DNA of 64,000 nucleotides from Acorus gramineus (GCA_030737835.1 CM060853.1:9260134-9324133); one strand, 5' to 3'. Shown: positions 11,619-24,112, counted from the first letter of the stretch. The notes: generated by a model from the sequence alone, not told the origin. Numbers and translations are program-made.

Positions 11619-11852
11619 TGTAATTGATTGTAAAGAATGTTAAAGGGTAAATACAAATAAATGTATAGAATTAAAATAAATGTATAAATTAAATACATTA
11701 AACACATTATATATGGTATTTGATTTCAAAGAATTTGAAAGGGTAAATTTAGACATAAATGTGTAATTGATTGTGAAGAATGTTAAATGTTAAATATGAA
11801 TAAATGTATAGAATTAAAATAAATGCATAAATTAAATACATTAAACACATTA
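11619..11852. repeat. Pair of 91 bp direct repeats in an intron of the Rgp1-family gene
   Basis: Copies at 11619-11709 and 11762-11852 both start TGTAATTGATTGT and end ACATTAAACACATTA; between these they differ at about ten positions. The surrounding 11.1-11.9 kb is very AT-rich, has no open frame, and looks like a decayed repeat. Confidence 0.7.
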
Positions 11853-14254
11853 CTAATCAAATATAATTTGTGATAGGAATGAATTTTTATGAATTCATAA
11901 GGGTAAACATGTCCAATGAATGTTTTTCATGGATTGGTACTTTTATATGTTTTTAGGAAATTTGTTATATATTGTGGAATCTCCTGAATGACTGAATCCT
12001 ATATGGTCATGTTGCATTTGAAGGAAAGCTTTAGGGCATCTCTTGAGCACAACACAACCTTTATTTTTTCAACTGTCACACAGGTGTTTCCATGGGATGT
12101 TGATTGCTCTTAGTTTTTTTTTTTTTTTTACCATGCATTGGGTCCTGAACTTGGGCTAGCTTTTCCAGCACTTTGGACTAGGAATCTTAATTTGAGAGAC
12201 TTGTAGAGATTTCAGGAGCAGTTCTCTTACAATGGAATGATTTTTTTTGTTTATTTATTTTGGTTTTTAATTTCTGCGTCATTACTCGAGTTGAAGGAAT
12301 ACAAAATTCTCTTAAAATTAATCTCCACCTCTGTAGGTGCAAAACAACTCAGATGGGAGCTCTTACTCTTCTGCACATTTGGTTTACTCTAGTATTTCTG
12401 TTTTTTTGGTGGCTTTTATAAATTGCCTGAACTGAATGGGTTTTTGAACTGCAACCCATGACTCTTTCCAGCATCTAAGATCCAGTCACTCCTATCATTT
12501 TGATTCATGTCATTATCTTTCTTTGGTGCATTTTCTCATACGTTGTTTGTGTATTTGCAGGGATTTTACCACCCACAACTGTTCAAATGGATATTTATTG
12601 GAAAGAGAAGGATGCAGAATCTGAATGGGTAATAATTTGCTGATCAATGTTTTGCTGCCTGTTTATGGCTTTCAGGTTACTTATGCATCATTACTCATAA
12701 GATAACATCCCATTACGTTTAGTTCACAAAAATGTTGAATCTGCTCATGTATCTGTGGGTTACAGGCTAGAGCTAGTGAAATATCAGAAGATGAAGGCTA
12801 TGATAGTTCGAGGGATGAAATTTCATCTGTTTCCTCCTATAATCCTCCAAAAGGAAATATTGATCACTCCTTCAGAAATTCTATATCCATGCAATCACTT
12901 GCTTCTCGGGCTTCAAATGAGAAACCGTCATATAGCCAAGATGAACGCTCTTTCCCCTCATATATGCCCCTTTCTCAGTTGTCTGTGGCAGAGGTTGTAG
13001 ATGATTCTGGTGGAGGTAAGATTGTAATTCATGGCAAATAAAAGGCTCTTCATAACATAAAAATGCCTCTTATCTCTTTAGATCAACTAGCTATCAATGC
13101 TTTGTTTAGCCCTGCCTTTCCAGAAAGGACTTCTTGGATATTCACTCGTTTAAACTAAGTATTTTCATATTGTTCATCCTACGTCATGGCTTGTTTGTGA
13201 GTTGCTTGATTTTATTGATATCTTTTTCAAATTGTTCAACGTACTTCAGCCAACTTCAGAGCCTGCCAGTCAATTGTCATCAGGAATGACTTGGTCTTCT
13301 TTTCATCTAAAATGGTATCTCCAGAGACTGTTTTTATTGTTGCAAATCTCTGAATAAGATTGTTTGCCCCTCAGGTTATCAATTCATGTGTTATGATATA
13401 TATTTTATTAACCATAATCTAATATGCAGTGCCTTCGTTTTTGTTTTCAGTTTTGGTATGTTTACAAGATTTTATGACACAGGCAATTTTCCCATACAGG
13501 CTCACTCTCCAAAAGGCTTGGTGCTCTAACATTGGAAGTTCCTTCTCCCAGTCAACACAGGAATTACCCGAATTCTCCATTCGCGAATGATGAATCAGGA
13601 GTACCTTCTTCACCTTGGTCAATTGAACAACCTGGTCCATGTAAGTCATCGAACTTTTCTTAGATAATTAGAAAATTCATTTCTCTACAAACTGGCTATG
13701 GCAGCCTATGTTACACCAGTCTAAAGATGGGCGTCAAACCATGATCCACCATCATTGTGAATTTTTTTGCAATGAATATTCTGGTTACACTAAATTCTTT
13801 GACTTATAGTAGCCCTGTAAATCTGAGTGACCTAATTTTTATCAAAATTTTCTGCAGCAGAAGGCTTTGTTCGAGGGAGATCCTACAACATCAAAATTGA
13901 TGACCAAGTTTTGCTTCGGTTCTCGCCCAAAAACTCCGACTCAACATACTACTTTGGTGATACGGTAGCTTCATTTTCCATCAACCATGTTTATTTCATG
14001 TTATCTATTTGGGTTTTGATCATTTTTATCTCTCACGACAGATTGGTGGTGCCCTTACATTTTTTCATGAAGAAGGAGCTAGGAGATGCCTTCAGGTATG
14101 CTATTAGAAGCTTTCCTAATCAGTATGTATTATAGCACTTTAGGGGAATAATTAGAAAGCATGAAGAAATAATATTCCACAACCATGGTAAAAGCCATAT
14201 TACTCTTTTGTGTAAGCTGCTGTACTTTCCTATGATTTTTTTTTATTTTGGGGA

Positions 14255-14272
14255 GGGGGGGGGGGGGGGGGG
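14255..14272 (+). repeat. G18 homopolymer in an intron of the Rgp1-family gene
   Basis: GGGGA followed by 18 G, in the intron between 14096 and 14391. It is the fourth long G run on the plus strand, again inside a plus-strand gene's intron. Confidence 0.85.
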
Positions 14273-15826
14273 TTACTTTTCTACATGTTATTAAATTGTA
14301 TCAATTGAAAAGAAAATAACATGTTAAGAGACACAGTAGAAATCCTTGCTACATTAAGCTACTTAGTTTGGATTTATTGGTATATTTCCAGGTCTCAATA
14401 ACCTTGGAAACTTCAGAAACTGTCAGCCAACAGTTTGTCCATCCTTCGCGTAGGAGTTCCCCAACAATTACAAAGGTATGTTGTCATATTTCAATCATCT
14501 GATTTAAGATCTGCTGTGCCATTTTTAATGTTAGCCCTTCATTTCACTTTCTGTATTATGCATCTCAGTGTTCATTGCTTTTGACGACTCGTTCACTAGA
14601 AGAGCCTATGATTAAAGCAAGGTTGCCTATTGTCTATTGGCTAAGAGAAGGAAATATACATTAGTCAGGCACCTTCAGTGAAGAGAGAGTGTGTCTCAAA
14701 GAGTTTGTTTAATGGTTACATGTTATATATTCATCATCATTCTGTGTTAGGGTGGTACGTATAAAACTGCACCAGTGTATCTCAACTAACTACTGACTAT
14801 AGACACAAAATTCCCAAATGTTCTTACCTCTGGATGCCTTCAATCCAAGCCCTTGCATTTGGCATTCTCTATACCAGTATAAACTCTCCATAGCTCATTG
14901 TCTTGGTGTTCTATTAGTGTATAATATAATTCTGTTTCAATTGATAAAAGGAATATATTTAGTTATTAATGGATTTAGTATCTATATGTGATTCATCTTA
15001 AAGAAAAGAAAGGGGCAGCTCATCTCCATGTAGCAAATGCTCTCTGTAACAGATGGTATTGATTTGCTCGATGATATGGTTCATCCCAATATCCCATTAG
15101 AGTTCATGTCGTTTTCCCAAATAATTTGCCTCTTCCATCATGGTCAACTGACAACATGAACTAACAAAACTCAATTATTATTTTCTCTTAATTTTAGGAA
15201 TTGTTACATAAATTAATTGGGAAAGAATAATTGTATTGTGTTCAAGTATCCTTGTAATGAATTATATTTGTGTCAAGATTTTGAGATGTGGATGGACAAA
15301 TGGTGCTTTGTAATCATTTTGCTGTTATGTATGACAATATTATATTTGTGCTTATTCATTCTTCCTCAAAATCTACTCAGTCCTTTGAGCTCTTAGTGAT
15401 CAAAATATGCGTAGTTGGTTTCCAAATGATTCCACAATCTCATAATGCAGATTTAGAGTGATCGGCATGAGGTGGTTGCAGATCTATTGCAGACAAGTTT
15501 CCTATTTTCGATTCCGATGGATGGGCTTATGTCCTTCTCAACTCCCTATATATCCGTGCAGTGGGTTCTTCTATTTGAATTCTTCACGACTCCCAAAAAT
15601 GTTGATTGGTCAAGGTAGGAGTGCATTTGAAAATGTTTAATGTCATAACTCATAAAGAAAAGAAAAACAATGATTATTTCTGATCCTTGTGATATTTGTC
15701 ACCAGGTATGAGCATCCTCTCCTTGTAGGGGAAAGAGAGAAGGGTGAATGGGTTCTTCCAATAATGGTGCATGCACCTTCCCCGCGCGGTCCACCTGCCC
15801 ATCCAAGAAATGACAGGCCTATTTGA

Positions 15827-16635
15827 AGAAACTTCGTTAATTTACTCTTGAAGGTTAGTGGAACCTCTCATCATCCTGTTTTGTTTGCTCTCCACAAAAA
15901 ATTGGAGTGCATGAAATGCATCAGATTATACAATGCGGTGTTGGAACACACACAATTCAGGTTGGGATCTTGTTCAGGGATGACTTGTTCACCTTCCCTT
16001 GAAAATCCCCATGGTTTAGTCTGTCCATTGCATCAATACTTTACTTTGAGGTATGGTGATTTTTAGGAAGCTCTGATCAAGCCCCAGCTTGGAGCATGCA
16101 AAATTCCCTCGACACAATCTTCTTGGAATCGGACCATGTGATCTGTGCTTCGACTCCAGCACTCTTTATCTCCCAGTGTATTTTCAGTGTGTTATCAGAA
16201 CTCGATTTATTAAATTGCCTGTTGATTTAAACCTCGGGGAGGCCGTGGAACTTATATTTGCAGCATTTGCAATTTGAATGAAAGTAATTGAATAGAATGT
16301 TTAAGAATTATTGTTTTACCGCTGTTTTCAAAGCGATTGGCAATGTTTCTAGTTTGGTAGGTAAATGAATATAGATTATGTGTTATCTTAGTGTCAGGAG
16401 ACAAAAATTAAATTAAATTCTTTGTTATTTCAGTGAAAAATCCTTCATTTTAAATAAGAAATTATACTATCTTTTATCCTAATGACTTTTTATTCATTGA
16501 TCCTCTTATGAGTTTAACATACTTATATTCATCAAACCATGAGTTTATTATCTTCAAAATTCGGATGTCAATTAGTTTGAATAATTGTTGGAGTTCAGAT
16601 TGATCTAAAAGCAAAAACTTGGATTCATAGAACTC
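15827..16635. other. 3' flank of the Rgp1-family gene; nothing recognised
   Basis: The short plus-strand frames here (72 and 62 codons) have no family resemblance. The stretch is probably the 3' UTR of the Rgp1-family locus followed by spacer DNA leading into the tRNA-Pro cluster. Confidence 0.4.
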
Positions 16636-16707
16636 AGGGCATTCTGAGAATCTAACTCGGGACCTCTCGCACCCAAAGCGAGAATCATACCACTAGACCA
16701 AATGCGC
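16636..16707 (-). pseudogene. tRNA-Pro(TGG) pseudogene
   Basis: This 72 nt tRNA-Pro sequence keeps the TGG anticodon arm, but the T-loop TTCGA core is TTAGA and the acceptor stem starts GCGC instead of GGGC, leaving a mismatch with the 3' strand. Both changes hit parts needed for promoter function or folding. Confidence 0.75.
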
Positions 16708-17243
16708 ATTTCTATACTAACATTTTTAGCTCTGCACCTCCTACTTGCCTTAGAAAAGCTAACTACTATAGCATGACTTCGATGGAATTATATAAATAGA
16801 GAAGAAGTTAATTTTCAGAAGTTGATTATGGAGATAAAGTAAGTTTTGAAGTGTATTTGGAAGTGAAATTTCAACTTGCATGACTTCTTCCATATCAAGT
16901 TTTGATCTTTCTAACAATAACACAGAAGCATCTACCCTGCACCATTTCTATTGTGCATGTGGAGAAAAATCTTTCAAAGTATCATATATTGTATATTAGA
17001 CAGTATGCAAATTTCTTTATGTTGTCTTCAACACCTTTAGATTCAAAATAACCAAACATGGACAGGTCATTATGCATTAATATTACTTTTGAAGCCATAA
17101 TTACCACTCTTCACTTCCCAACTGGGAAGAATGAGAACATTATGTAATATGACAGTATAGATATCTTCCCACCCAAAATTCTTGTTATATTTGTTAAAGA
17201 TTGGATTGAACATTAAAAAAAAAACATAAAATCAGATGCAGGG

Positions 17244-17315
17244 GGGGCATTCCGAGAATCGAACTCGGGACCTCTCGCACCCAAAGCGAGAATCATACCA
17301 CTAGACCAAATGCCC
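17244..17315 (-). tRNA. tRNA-Pro(TGG)
   Basis: Full 72 nt cloverleaf: acceptor GGGCATT with AATGCCC, A-box TGGTCTAGTGG, anticodon stem CTCGC with GCGAG around the loop TTTGGGT, T-arm CCGAG, TTCGATT, CTCGG, discriminator C. It belongs to a TGG-relic-CGG unit, with the relic at 17458 and a CGG half gene at 17731. Confidence 0.95.
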
Positions 17316-17457
17316 ATCTCTCTTCATTATAGTTCTAGAATGACCTAGGTTTGTAGTCTCCATGTGCTTCATATATTAGTCACCATGCACTTGAGTATTA
17401 CATAAAAGCCTAAGTTGACTATCAAAGTCTAAACTACCAAAAAGAAATTAAATGCAG

Positions 17458-17519
17458 TGGAAACTATTCAGAGAACCTCTCACATACAAAGTAAAATTGC
17501 TACTATTATAGCAAAAGCA
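17458..17519 (-). pseudogene. Old tRNA-Pro relic
   Basis: Heavily decayed: CAGAGA, ACCTCTCACATACAAAG and a GCAAAAGC end are the remains of the T-arm, anticodon arm and acceptor. Similar relics sit 215-265 bp beyond the TGG genes at 21871, 23473 and 24493. It cannot fold as a tRNA. Confidence 0.55.
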
Positions 17520-17730
17520 TTAGTGCATTGAGATAATAGGACCTTAATCTAGTGATTGATCATGTATCTAAACATCAGTGTAGACAACTCTTGATTAACA
17601 GCAAATACTCTGCTTGGAAAATGTACTTTTCATACAACAGCATGATTATATAATTTTTTAGTGGTAATCATGTTTACAATTAAAAGTTGAGATAAGTTTG
17701 AATAATCACAAAAAAACAAAGTGGAATGCC

Positions 17731-17770
17731 GTCACCCGAAGTGAGAATCATACCACTAGACCAAATGCCC
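17731..17770 (-). pseudogene. tRNA-Pro(CGG) 5' half
   Basis: Only the 5' part remains: acceptor GGGCATT, the D-arm with an intact A-box, and the anticodon arm with CGG (one stem change). The variable region and T-arm are gone, so there is no B-box. It holds the same place in its unit as the CGG genes at 24113 and 25117. Confidence 0.8.
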
Positions 17771-18220
17771 AATGCATGACTGTTAGATTTGTTTACAATT
17801 GTCATTGCTAGACCACATGTGCTTATATGATATAATGAACAACTAAGTTATGAATATAACTGGTTGGTTAACTTATGATATTGATGAAACCACCATGCAA
17901 CATTTCATTGAGGTTCTAGGACAATATACAAGATTCTTGACATATTCTTCAACACTTAAGATGTAATAACCAACCATGGTAAGGTCAATATACTTTTTTC
18001 ACATTTTAGTTCATCTTCTCTTTCCTTTAAAATATATTCTACAGTGACTAGTACTGAACTTCTGATTGCTTTTACTCTATTATTACTCTATGTTTGCAGT
18101 CTCCATGTGCTGCAAACAATTGTATTTTGGTAGTCACTGGAGCCTGATGGTAGTCACTGGAGCCTGAGTATTATATAAAAGCCTCAATTGACATCGAAGG
18201 GAAATAAATTGCAGTGGAAA

Positions 18221-18293
18221 TTCAAAGAATTGAATGCATGACCTCTGGCTGCCAAAGCAACAATCTTACTACTATACCACACAACTAATGCGC
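18221..18293 (-). pseudogene. Old tRNA-Pro relic
   Basis: GAATTGAATGCATGACCTC, then GCCAAAGC, then CTACTATACCAC and AATGCGC are tRNA-Pro(TGG) arms after many substitutions. It belongs to the same relic family as 17458, 22101, 23738 and 24757. Confidence 0.5.
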
Positions 18294-18640
18294 ATTGAAA
18301 TAATAGTACATTGATCAAGTGATTGATCATTGGCAATGACTTTCAGGACTTATTTTTTCAGGCTATGACTAGGTGATTAACAACAAATTCTTCTTTCAAA
18401 ATGTAACTTTCATACTAAAGAATGAACATACAACCTTTGAATTGAATGCATGTTTAAATGACAACAGACTCTTCTTGCAAAATATTTCACATAAAAGAAT
18501 GAGTGTCCTATCTTTAAATAGAAAGCTTGTTTAGAAGGATAAGTTGAGCTAAGTTTGAACCAAAACATAAAATACAAAAACAAAGTGAAATGCTGCATTG
18601 ACTGATGCATGTTGTAGAACAAAATCCAAAATGAAGACCG

Positions 18641-18712
18641 GGGGCATTCCGAGAATTGAACTCGGGACCTCTCGCACCCTAAGCGAGAACCATACCGCTA
18701 GACCAAATGCCC
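18641..18712 (-). tRNA. tRNA-Pro(AGG)
   Basis: 72 nt; anticodon loop TTAGGGT gives AGG. Acceptor GGGCATT with AATGCCC pairs fully and the T-loop is TTCAATT. The D-arm reads TCTAGCGGTATGGTTC, slightly different from the other copies. The flank GCATTGACTGATGCATGTTG is shared with the second AGG gene at 19577. Confidence 0.93.
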
Positions 18713-19213
18713 ATTTCCATACTGATACAATATCATATCTTGCATGAATTAGAAAATATGGCTTCTTATATAATACACTAATGAATTATTTAGACATTTT
18801 TATCTTAGATTCGAAATGCAAATGGGGAATGATTCACACTATATAGGTACCACCCATATATCAAGAAATGTTGTAGACAAAATAATGCTCAACTTCCATA
18901 ATTCTCTGTGTGGTGTTCTTTTGCAAAACAGAGAACCAAATAGAGTGATAGGTTGCTCAAGCTACCCTCCTAACAGTGAGATTAGTATCAGGGCTCAATG
19001 CATTTGAAAAAAAAAAGAGATTAGTATAACACAACTGCTTTCACATTACTCAAGTTTGAATATCTTTCAAAAGGTTGATAATATATTTCCATTAGTTTGC
19101 ATGACCTGGTGGGGTTAAAAAGTAAAATAAAAGGCCATTATGCTGTCCTGCATTATGAAAATCAATCCAGATTCACCCTTCAAAAAATAAACTTCAATGA
19201 AGCTTCAGATGCT

Positions 19214-19285
19214 GGGGCATTTCGAGAATCGAACTCGAGACCTCTCGCACCCAAAGCGAGAATCATACCACTAGACCAAATGCCC
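19214..19285 (-). tRNA. tRNA-Pro(TGG), T-stem variant
   Basis: 72 nt, anticodon TGG, with all stems paired. The T-stem is TCGAG with CTCGA instead of CCGAG with CTCGG, a compensated change of one base pair. The upstream flank matches that of 20389 for more than 100 bp, so the two are duplicates. Confidence 0.93.
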
Positions 19286-19576
19286 ACTGCATGACTGTTA
19301 ACTTTGCACACAGTCCTTCTTGCAATATGTAACTTTCATACTAAAGAGTGAGCATCCAACCTTAAAATGGAATGCATGTTTATAATGACAAGTTGAGCCA
19401 AGTTTAACAACAGACTCTTCTTGCAAAATACTTCACATAACTGAATGAGTATCCCATCTTTGAATAGAAAGCATTATAAGGACAAGTTAAGCTAAGTTTG
19501 AACCAACAAATAACAAACTAAAAAAAATTGAAATTCTGCATTGACTGATGCATGTTGTAATCCAATATGAAGACTG

Positions 19577-19648
19577 GGGGCATTCCGAGAATTGAACTCG
19601 GGACCTCTCGCACCCTAAGCGAGAATTATACCACTAGACCAAATGCCC
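19577..19648 (-). tRNA. tRNA-Pro(AGG)
   Basis: 72 nt, anticodon AGG, duplicate of the gene at 18641 with a shared flank. The only visible body differences from that copy are in and next to the D-arm (TATAATTC here). All stems pair. Confidence 0.93.
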
Positions 19649-20388
19649 ATTTCTGTACTGATATTTTATTTCATACCTTGCATGAATAGAAAAGATATCT
19701 TCTTATGTAACATGACTCCTAATGAATTATTAAACATTTTGATCTTAGATTCATAATGCAGTGGGGAATGATTCAAACTATATAGGTACCACCCATATAT
19801 CAAGAAATGTTGTAGATAAAAAAAATGCCTACCTTCCATAATACTTTTCGTGTGATGTTTCTTTTGCAAAAAGGAGAACCAAATAAAGTGATAGGTTGCT
19901 CAAGCTACCCTCCTGACAGTTCATTTAGAAAATGCAATATAAGAACTATTTGTTTCCCACTATTTTTTTTTTTTTTTGCTTGGTAAAAATTTGGACCATT
20001 TCTCGATTTGTGCATGTCATCCTTGCGCTCCACTAATCTTATTGAGTAGTGTAGATAACAAAAGAAGGATATTGGGATTGAAACAACTAATTTTATTTCT
20101 TGAATTAATCTTTGATATGGAACACTATTTGATTGTTTCCGTTTTTCATGCAATCCATGTTGGTCATTAGAATCTGAGCTCAATGCAGTTGAAAAAAAGG
20201 ATCAGTATAACACAACCGATTTCACGATACTCAAAGTTGACTATCTTTGAAAAAGTTGATAAGGCATTTTGCATGATTTGGTGGGGTTCAAAAGTAAAAT
20301 AGAAGGCTATTCTGCTCTCCTGCATTATGAAATACAATCCAGATTCAACCTTCAAAAAAAGAGAAACTTCAATGAAGATTTATATGCT

Positions 20389-20460
20389 GGGGCATTTCGA
20401 GAATCGAACTCGAGACCTCTCGCACCCAAAGCGAGAATCATACCACTAGACCAAATGCCC
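20389..20460 (-). tRNA. tRNA-Pro(TGG), T-stem variant
   Basis: 72 nt, anticodon TGG, with the same compensated T-stem as 19214 and with flanking sequence clearly copied from the same source. The pairs 18641/19214 and 19577/20389 make two AGG-TGG units. Confidence 0.93.
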
Positions 20461-21458
20461 ATCACATGACAGATAGCTTAGAACTCATACAGTTCTTTGT
20501 CTACAGTTTCACATAAATTTATCATATAATGAAGGTATTAGACAGTCATGATAATAAGAGAAATCTCTATCAGCATATCAAAAATCATATACACAAAGAA
20601 CCATTGAATTTTACAGTTGCATGCAATCCTCACTTCTGAGGATTGAATTACTTACATATATGTAGAAAAATATAGCATCTATTTCTATTCAAAGTGTTAA
20701 ACAGATGTCCAAGGACCTCACCAATTTCCAGTTCTAAATCTTAGTTTTTCAAATGAGACAACTTGGGGAAATTCATTGTAGAATTCAACATTGCATTTTC
20801 AGTGGTATCTGAAACCATCCTGTTTTCTTACTAATTTTAAAGTAGTATAACTTTATCTAGAAAATCATTTCTTCACCACCCATTGATGTATTGATAATTA
20901 AATATCAAGGAGGTTCCTTACAAGTCAACTTCTGATTGCCTTTATTTATTACTTTAAGTTTGCAGTTCCATGTGCAATGTATTTTATTAATAACTGAGAT
21001 CTTGCACACTATTAAAAAAATCCTAAATTGACTTTCAAATATTAAATTATCAAAAGGAGTTCTTGTGCAAGGAGATTAAATAGTACTAAAATCAAAGACT
21101 CATTGATCATCTCCTCCAAAACATGAGTACGAATTCTCAATATATATCTGCTACTCTATAGGAAAGAGTTCACTCCAAAAACTGCAACACATAAAACTGA
21201 TCGCTTCCAAGACATTATCAAGTGATGCTGATGACTTGAAAGATTAAATTTCAGGCTGAGAATATATCCTCAGCAACAAAATAACTTCTTGCAAGAAGTA
21301 TCATGCATATAAAAAATGACTGTTTAGTTTTTCTAAAGGATATACATACTGTTTATAAGGAGAAGCTGAGCTAATTTTGAACCAGATATGGTTTACAAAA
21401 CAAAGGGAAATGTTGCATTGATTAATGCATGTTGTGACAACATGCAGATTGAAGAGTG

Positions 21459-21527
21459 GGGGCATTTTGAGAATCAAAATCGATACCCTTCGCAACTGAA
21501 TTTAGAATCATAACACTAGACCAATAA
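21459..21527 (-). pseudogene. tRNA-Pro pseudogene
   Basis: Recognisable from GGGGCATTTTGAGAATC at one end and TCATAACACTAGACCAATA at the other. The anticodon arm is destroyed (CGCAACTGAATTTAG), the T-loop is altered and the acceptor strand is no longer complementary. Confidence 0.75.
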
Positions 21528-21870
21528 CTAACCATTAGGTGATGAATTTAGCTAACCTTTGAACTATATAATATGAAATAACTACCTAAATTGTCAAGAA
21601 TGTTTTAGCACTTAGATAAAAAATAACCAAATCATCATCAGGTCATTGTATAATTTGATATGTAAACTCCTCAAGAAGCAATGATTACCACTCAATGTCC
21701 AACTGGCCGCAATAAAAGCATTATAACTATTTTCCTTCCACTCCCAGTGTTATGCAAATGAAGTGTGTGTTTTCATTACTGACTTCCAGGGCATATCTGT
21801 AAATGGAACTTGTTTATGTTTGATTATGTTGTTCATATGATCGAAAAGCAAAAAAATTGATTCCCTATGC

Positions 21871-21942
21871 GGGGCATTCCGAGAATTGAACTCGGGACCT
21901 CTCGCACCCAAAGCGAGAATCATACCACTAGACCAAATGCCC
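21871..21942 (-). tRNA. tRNA-Pro(TGG)
   Basis: 72 nt, anticodon TGG, all stems paired, T-loop TTCAATT as in the AGG genes. An old relic follows at 22101, the same spacing seen beside other TGG genes. Confidence 0.94.
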
Positions 21943-22100
21943 ATCTCTCATCATCAATTGCCTTAAATTACGGTTCTAGAATGACCATTACTCTATGATT
22001 TCTCTAGTTTTGCAGTCTCCATGTGTCTGCATATATTAGTCACCATGCACTTGAGTATTACATAAAAGCCTAAATTACCAAGAAGAAATCAAATGCAGTG

Positions 22101-22170
22101 GGAATTCAGAGAATTGAATACAAGTCTCTCACATACAAAGCAAAATTGCTTTTACTAGAGCAAAATGCCC
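22101..22170 (-). pseudogene. Old tRNA-Pro relic
   Basis: Reads GAATTCAGAGAATTGAATAC, then CTCTCACATACAAAGCAAAA and ends CAAAATGCCC, so the 5' acceptor strand survives while the rest is decayed. Confidence 0.6.
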
Positions 22171-22681
22171 ATTTATATACAGACATTTTTAATTCTGCAT
22201 CTCCTACCTGCCTAGAAAAGTTAACTACGTACTTTAGCATGACTTTGATAAAATTATTTAAACAGAGAAGAAACTATTCTTTAGAAGTTTAAATACGGAG
22301 ATAAAATAAGTTGTGAAGTGTATTTGGTATTCTAACTTCAACTTGAATTCAAAAGAATCCATATCAAGTTTTGATCTTTCTAACATTAACACACAAACAT
22401 ATATACTCTTCACCCGCCTCTATTGTGACTGTGAAAAAAAACTCAATTCTTTTGAAGTATCATATATTGTACATTAGATAGTATGAAAGTTTCTTTATGT
22501 TATCTTCAACACCTTAGATTCAAAACAACCAAATATAGTCAGGTCATTATGCATTGATATTAACTTTGAAGCAAGAATTACCACTATTCACTTCCCAACT
22601 GGGAAGAATGAGAACATTATAGAGTAGTTTAGAATTTGAAAGTCAATTTAAGCTTTCATGTAATATTCAAGTGCATGTTGA

Positions 22682-22924
22682 CTAATCTATACAGCATATG
22701 GAGAGTGCAAACCTAAAGGAATAAAAGAGTAATACTAATTCTAGAATTGTATGTGAAGACCATAGATGATGAACTAAAATATTATTGTGGAAATGGGCAT
22801 TTGGTCTAGTGGTATGATTCTCGCTTTGGGTGCGAGAGGTCCCGAGTTCGATTCTCGGAATGCCCCATGCATATGATTTTATGCTTATGATGTTTTTGTT
22901 CATTCCAAATTTAAAATTGATCAT
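22682..22924. repeat. Inverted duplicate A (partner 24435-24677)
   Basis: About 243 bp around the plus-strand tRNA-Pro at 22795. The reverse complement matches 24435-24677 along its whole length, including non-tRNA flanks. An 80-codon open frame translated through both copies is nearly identical, but it is only a by-product of the tRNA sequence. Confidence 0.85.
22795..22866 (+). tRNA. tRNA-Pro(TGG), the only plus-strand copy
   Basis: 72 nt, identical in form to the consensus TGG gene: GGGCATT acceptor, TGGTCTAGTGG A-box, TTTGGGT anticodon loop, GTTCGATTC in the T-arm. It is inverted relative to all other cluster members and lies within the inverted duplicate of 24435-24677. Confidence 0.96.
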
Positions 22925-23472
22925 ATCTAAGAAGGCATTTTTTTATATTTATCTGATCTCCTACCTGCCTTAGAAAAGTTAACTACTTTAGCATGACTTC
23001 AATAAAATTATTTAAACAGAGAAGAAACTATTCTTTAGAAGTGGAGATAAAGAAAGTTGTGAAGTGTATTTGCTATTCTAACTTCAACTTGAATTCAGAA
23101 GAGTCCATATCAAGTTTTTATCTTTCTAACATTAACACAGAAACATATACTCTGCACCCACCTCTATTGTGAGTGTGCACAAAAAAACTCAATAACTTCG
23201 AAGTATCATATATTGTACATTAGATAGTATGAAAGTTTCTTTATGTTGTCTTCGACACCTTAGATTCAAAACAACCAAATACAGTCAGGTCATTATGCAT
23301 TGATATTACTTTTGAAGCAAGAATTACCACTATTCACTTCCCAATTGGGAAGAATGAGAACATTATATAGTATGAAAGTTTAAATATCTTCCTACCAAAA
23401 TGTTTTTCTAATATACGATTATTTTAAATTTTGGGTTGAACAAAAAAATCATTAACACGAAAACATATGCAA

Positions 23473-23544
23473 GGGGCATTCCGAGAATCGAACTCGAGAC
23501 CTCTCACACCCAAAGTGAAAATCATACCACTAGGCCAAATGCCC
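23473..23544 (-). tRNA. tRNA-Pro(TGG), diverged
   Basis: 72 nt, anticodon TGG. The anticodon stem is TTCAC with GTGAG (one U-G pair) and the T-stem is TCGAG with CTCGG (one U-G pair); the D-arm has TGGCCTAGTGG. All stems can still form, but it is the most changed of the apparently intact TGG copies, so function is uncertain. Confidence 0.75.
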
Positions 23545-23737
23545 ACCTCCACACTGACATTTTAGTTCATCATCTCTTGCCTCAAAATACAATTCTAGAA
23601 TGACTATTACTCTATTATTTCTATAGTTTTGCAGTCTCCATGTGCTGCATATGTTAGTCACCATGCATTTGAGTATTACATAAAAGCCTTAGTTGACTTT
23701 CAAGTTCTAAACTACCAAAAATAAATCAAATGCAATG

Positions 23738-23808
23738 AGAATTCATATAATTGAATACAAGCCCTCTCACATCCAAAGTAAAATTTCTATTACCAGACCA
23801 AATTCCGA
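23738..23808 (-). pseudogene. Old tRNA-Pro relic
   Basis: Reads GAATTCATATAATTGAATAC, then CCCTCTCACATCCAAAGTAA and ACCAGACCAAATTCC. It occupies the same place, 265 bp from the TGG gene, as the relic at 24757. Confidence 0.6.
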
Positions 23809-24112
23809 ATGTGCATTGAGATAATAGTACCTCTCGATAAATTGCTCTCTTCTACTACTAGAATCACTTGATTGATCATCTATCTACTCAAACAATGTTG
23901 ATTACTAGTGATGAACTTTCAGGCTGATTACTAGTGATGAACTTTCAGGCTGTGAATGGATGCATAACAACAAATACACTTTATGGAAAACATAACACAC
24001 TTTTGTACAAAAGAGTGACTATCTAAAATTGAGTGGAAATCATGTTTACAATTCGAAGTTGAGCTAAGTTAGAACCAAAATATAGATTACAAAACATCCA
24101 CATTGTAGAGTG

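Larger units (their letters stand above)
10679..15826 (+). pseudogene. Rgp1-family gene (RAB6A-GEF partner 2-like), N-terminal part missing
   Basis: Rgp1 partners Ric1 in a Golgi Rab6/Ypt6 exchange factor. Nine exons fit: 10679-10754, 12561-12628, 12766-13015, 13500-13640, 13858-13964, 14042-14095, 14392-14475, 15457-15614, 15706-15826. Together they give about 352 in-frame residues. Landmarks are LQIWVSQKNS, TVQMDIYWKEKDAESEW, a Ser-rich linker, RGRSYNIKIDDQVLLRFSPK, GGALTFFHEEGARRCLQ, FVHPSRRSSPTITK, SFLFSIPMDG, LLFEFFTTPKNVDW and WVLPIMVHAPSPRGPP. Two defects: no exon for the first ~200 family residues is visible before 10679, where a LINE remnant sits instead; and the usual acceptor before exon 8 (AG at 15449-15450) would put TAG (15454-15456) in frame. 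The next AG, at 15455-15456, removes this stop and stays in frame. It could be a relic or a shortened but expressed gene. Confidence 0.75.
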
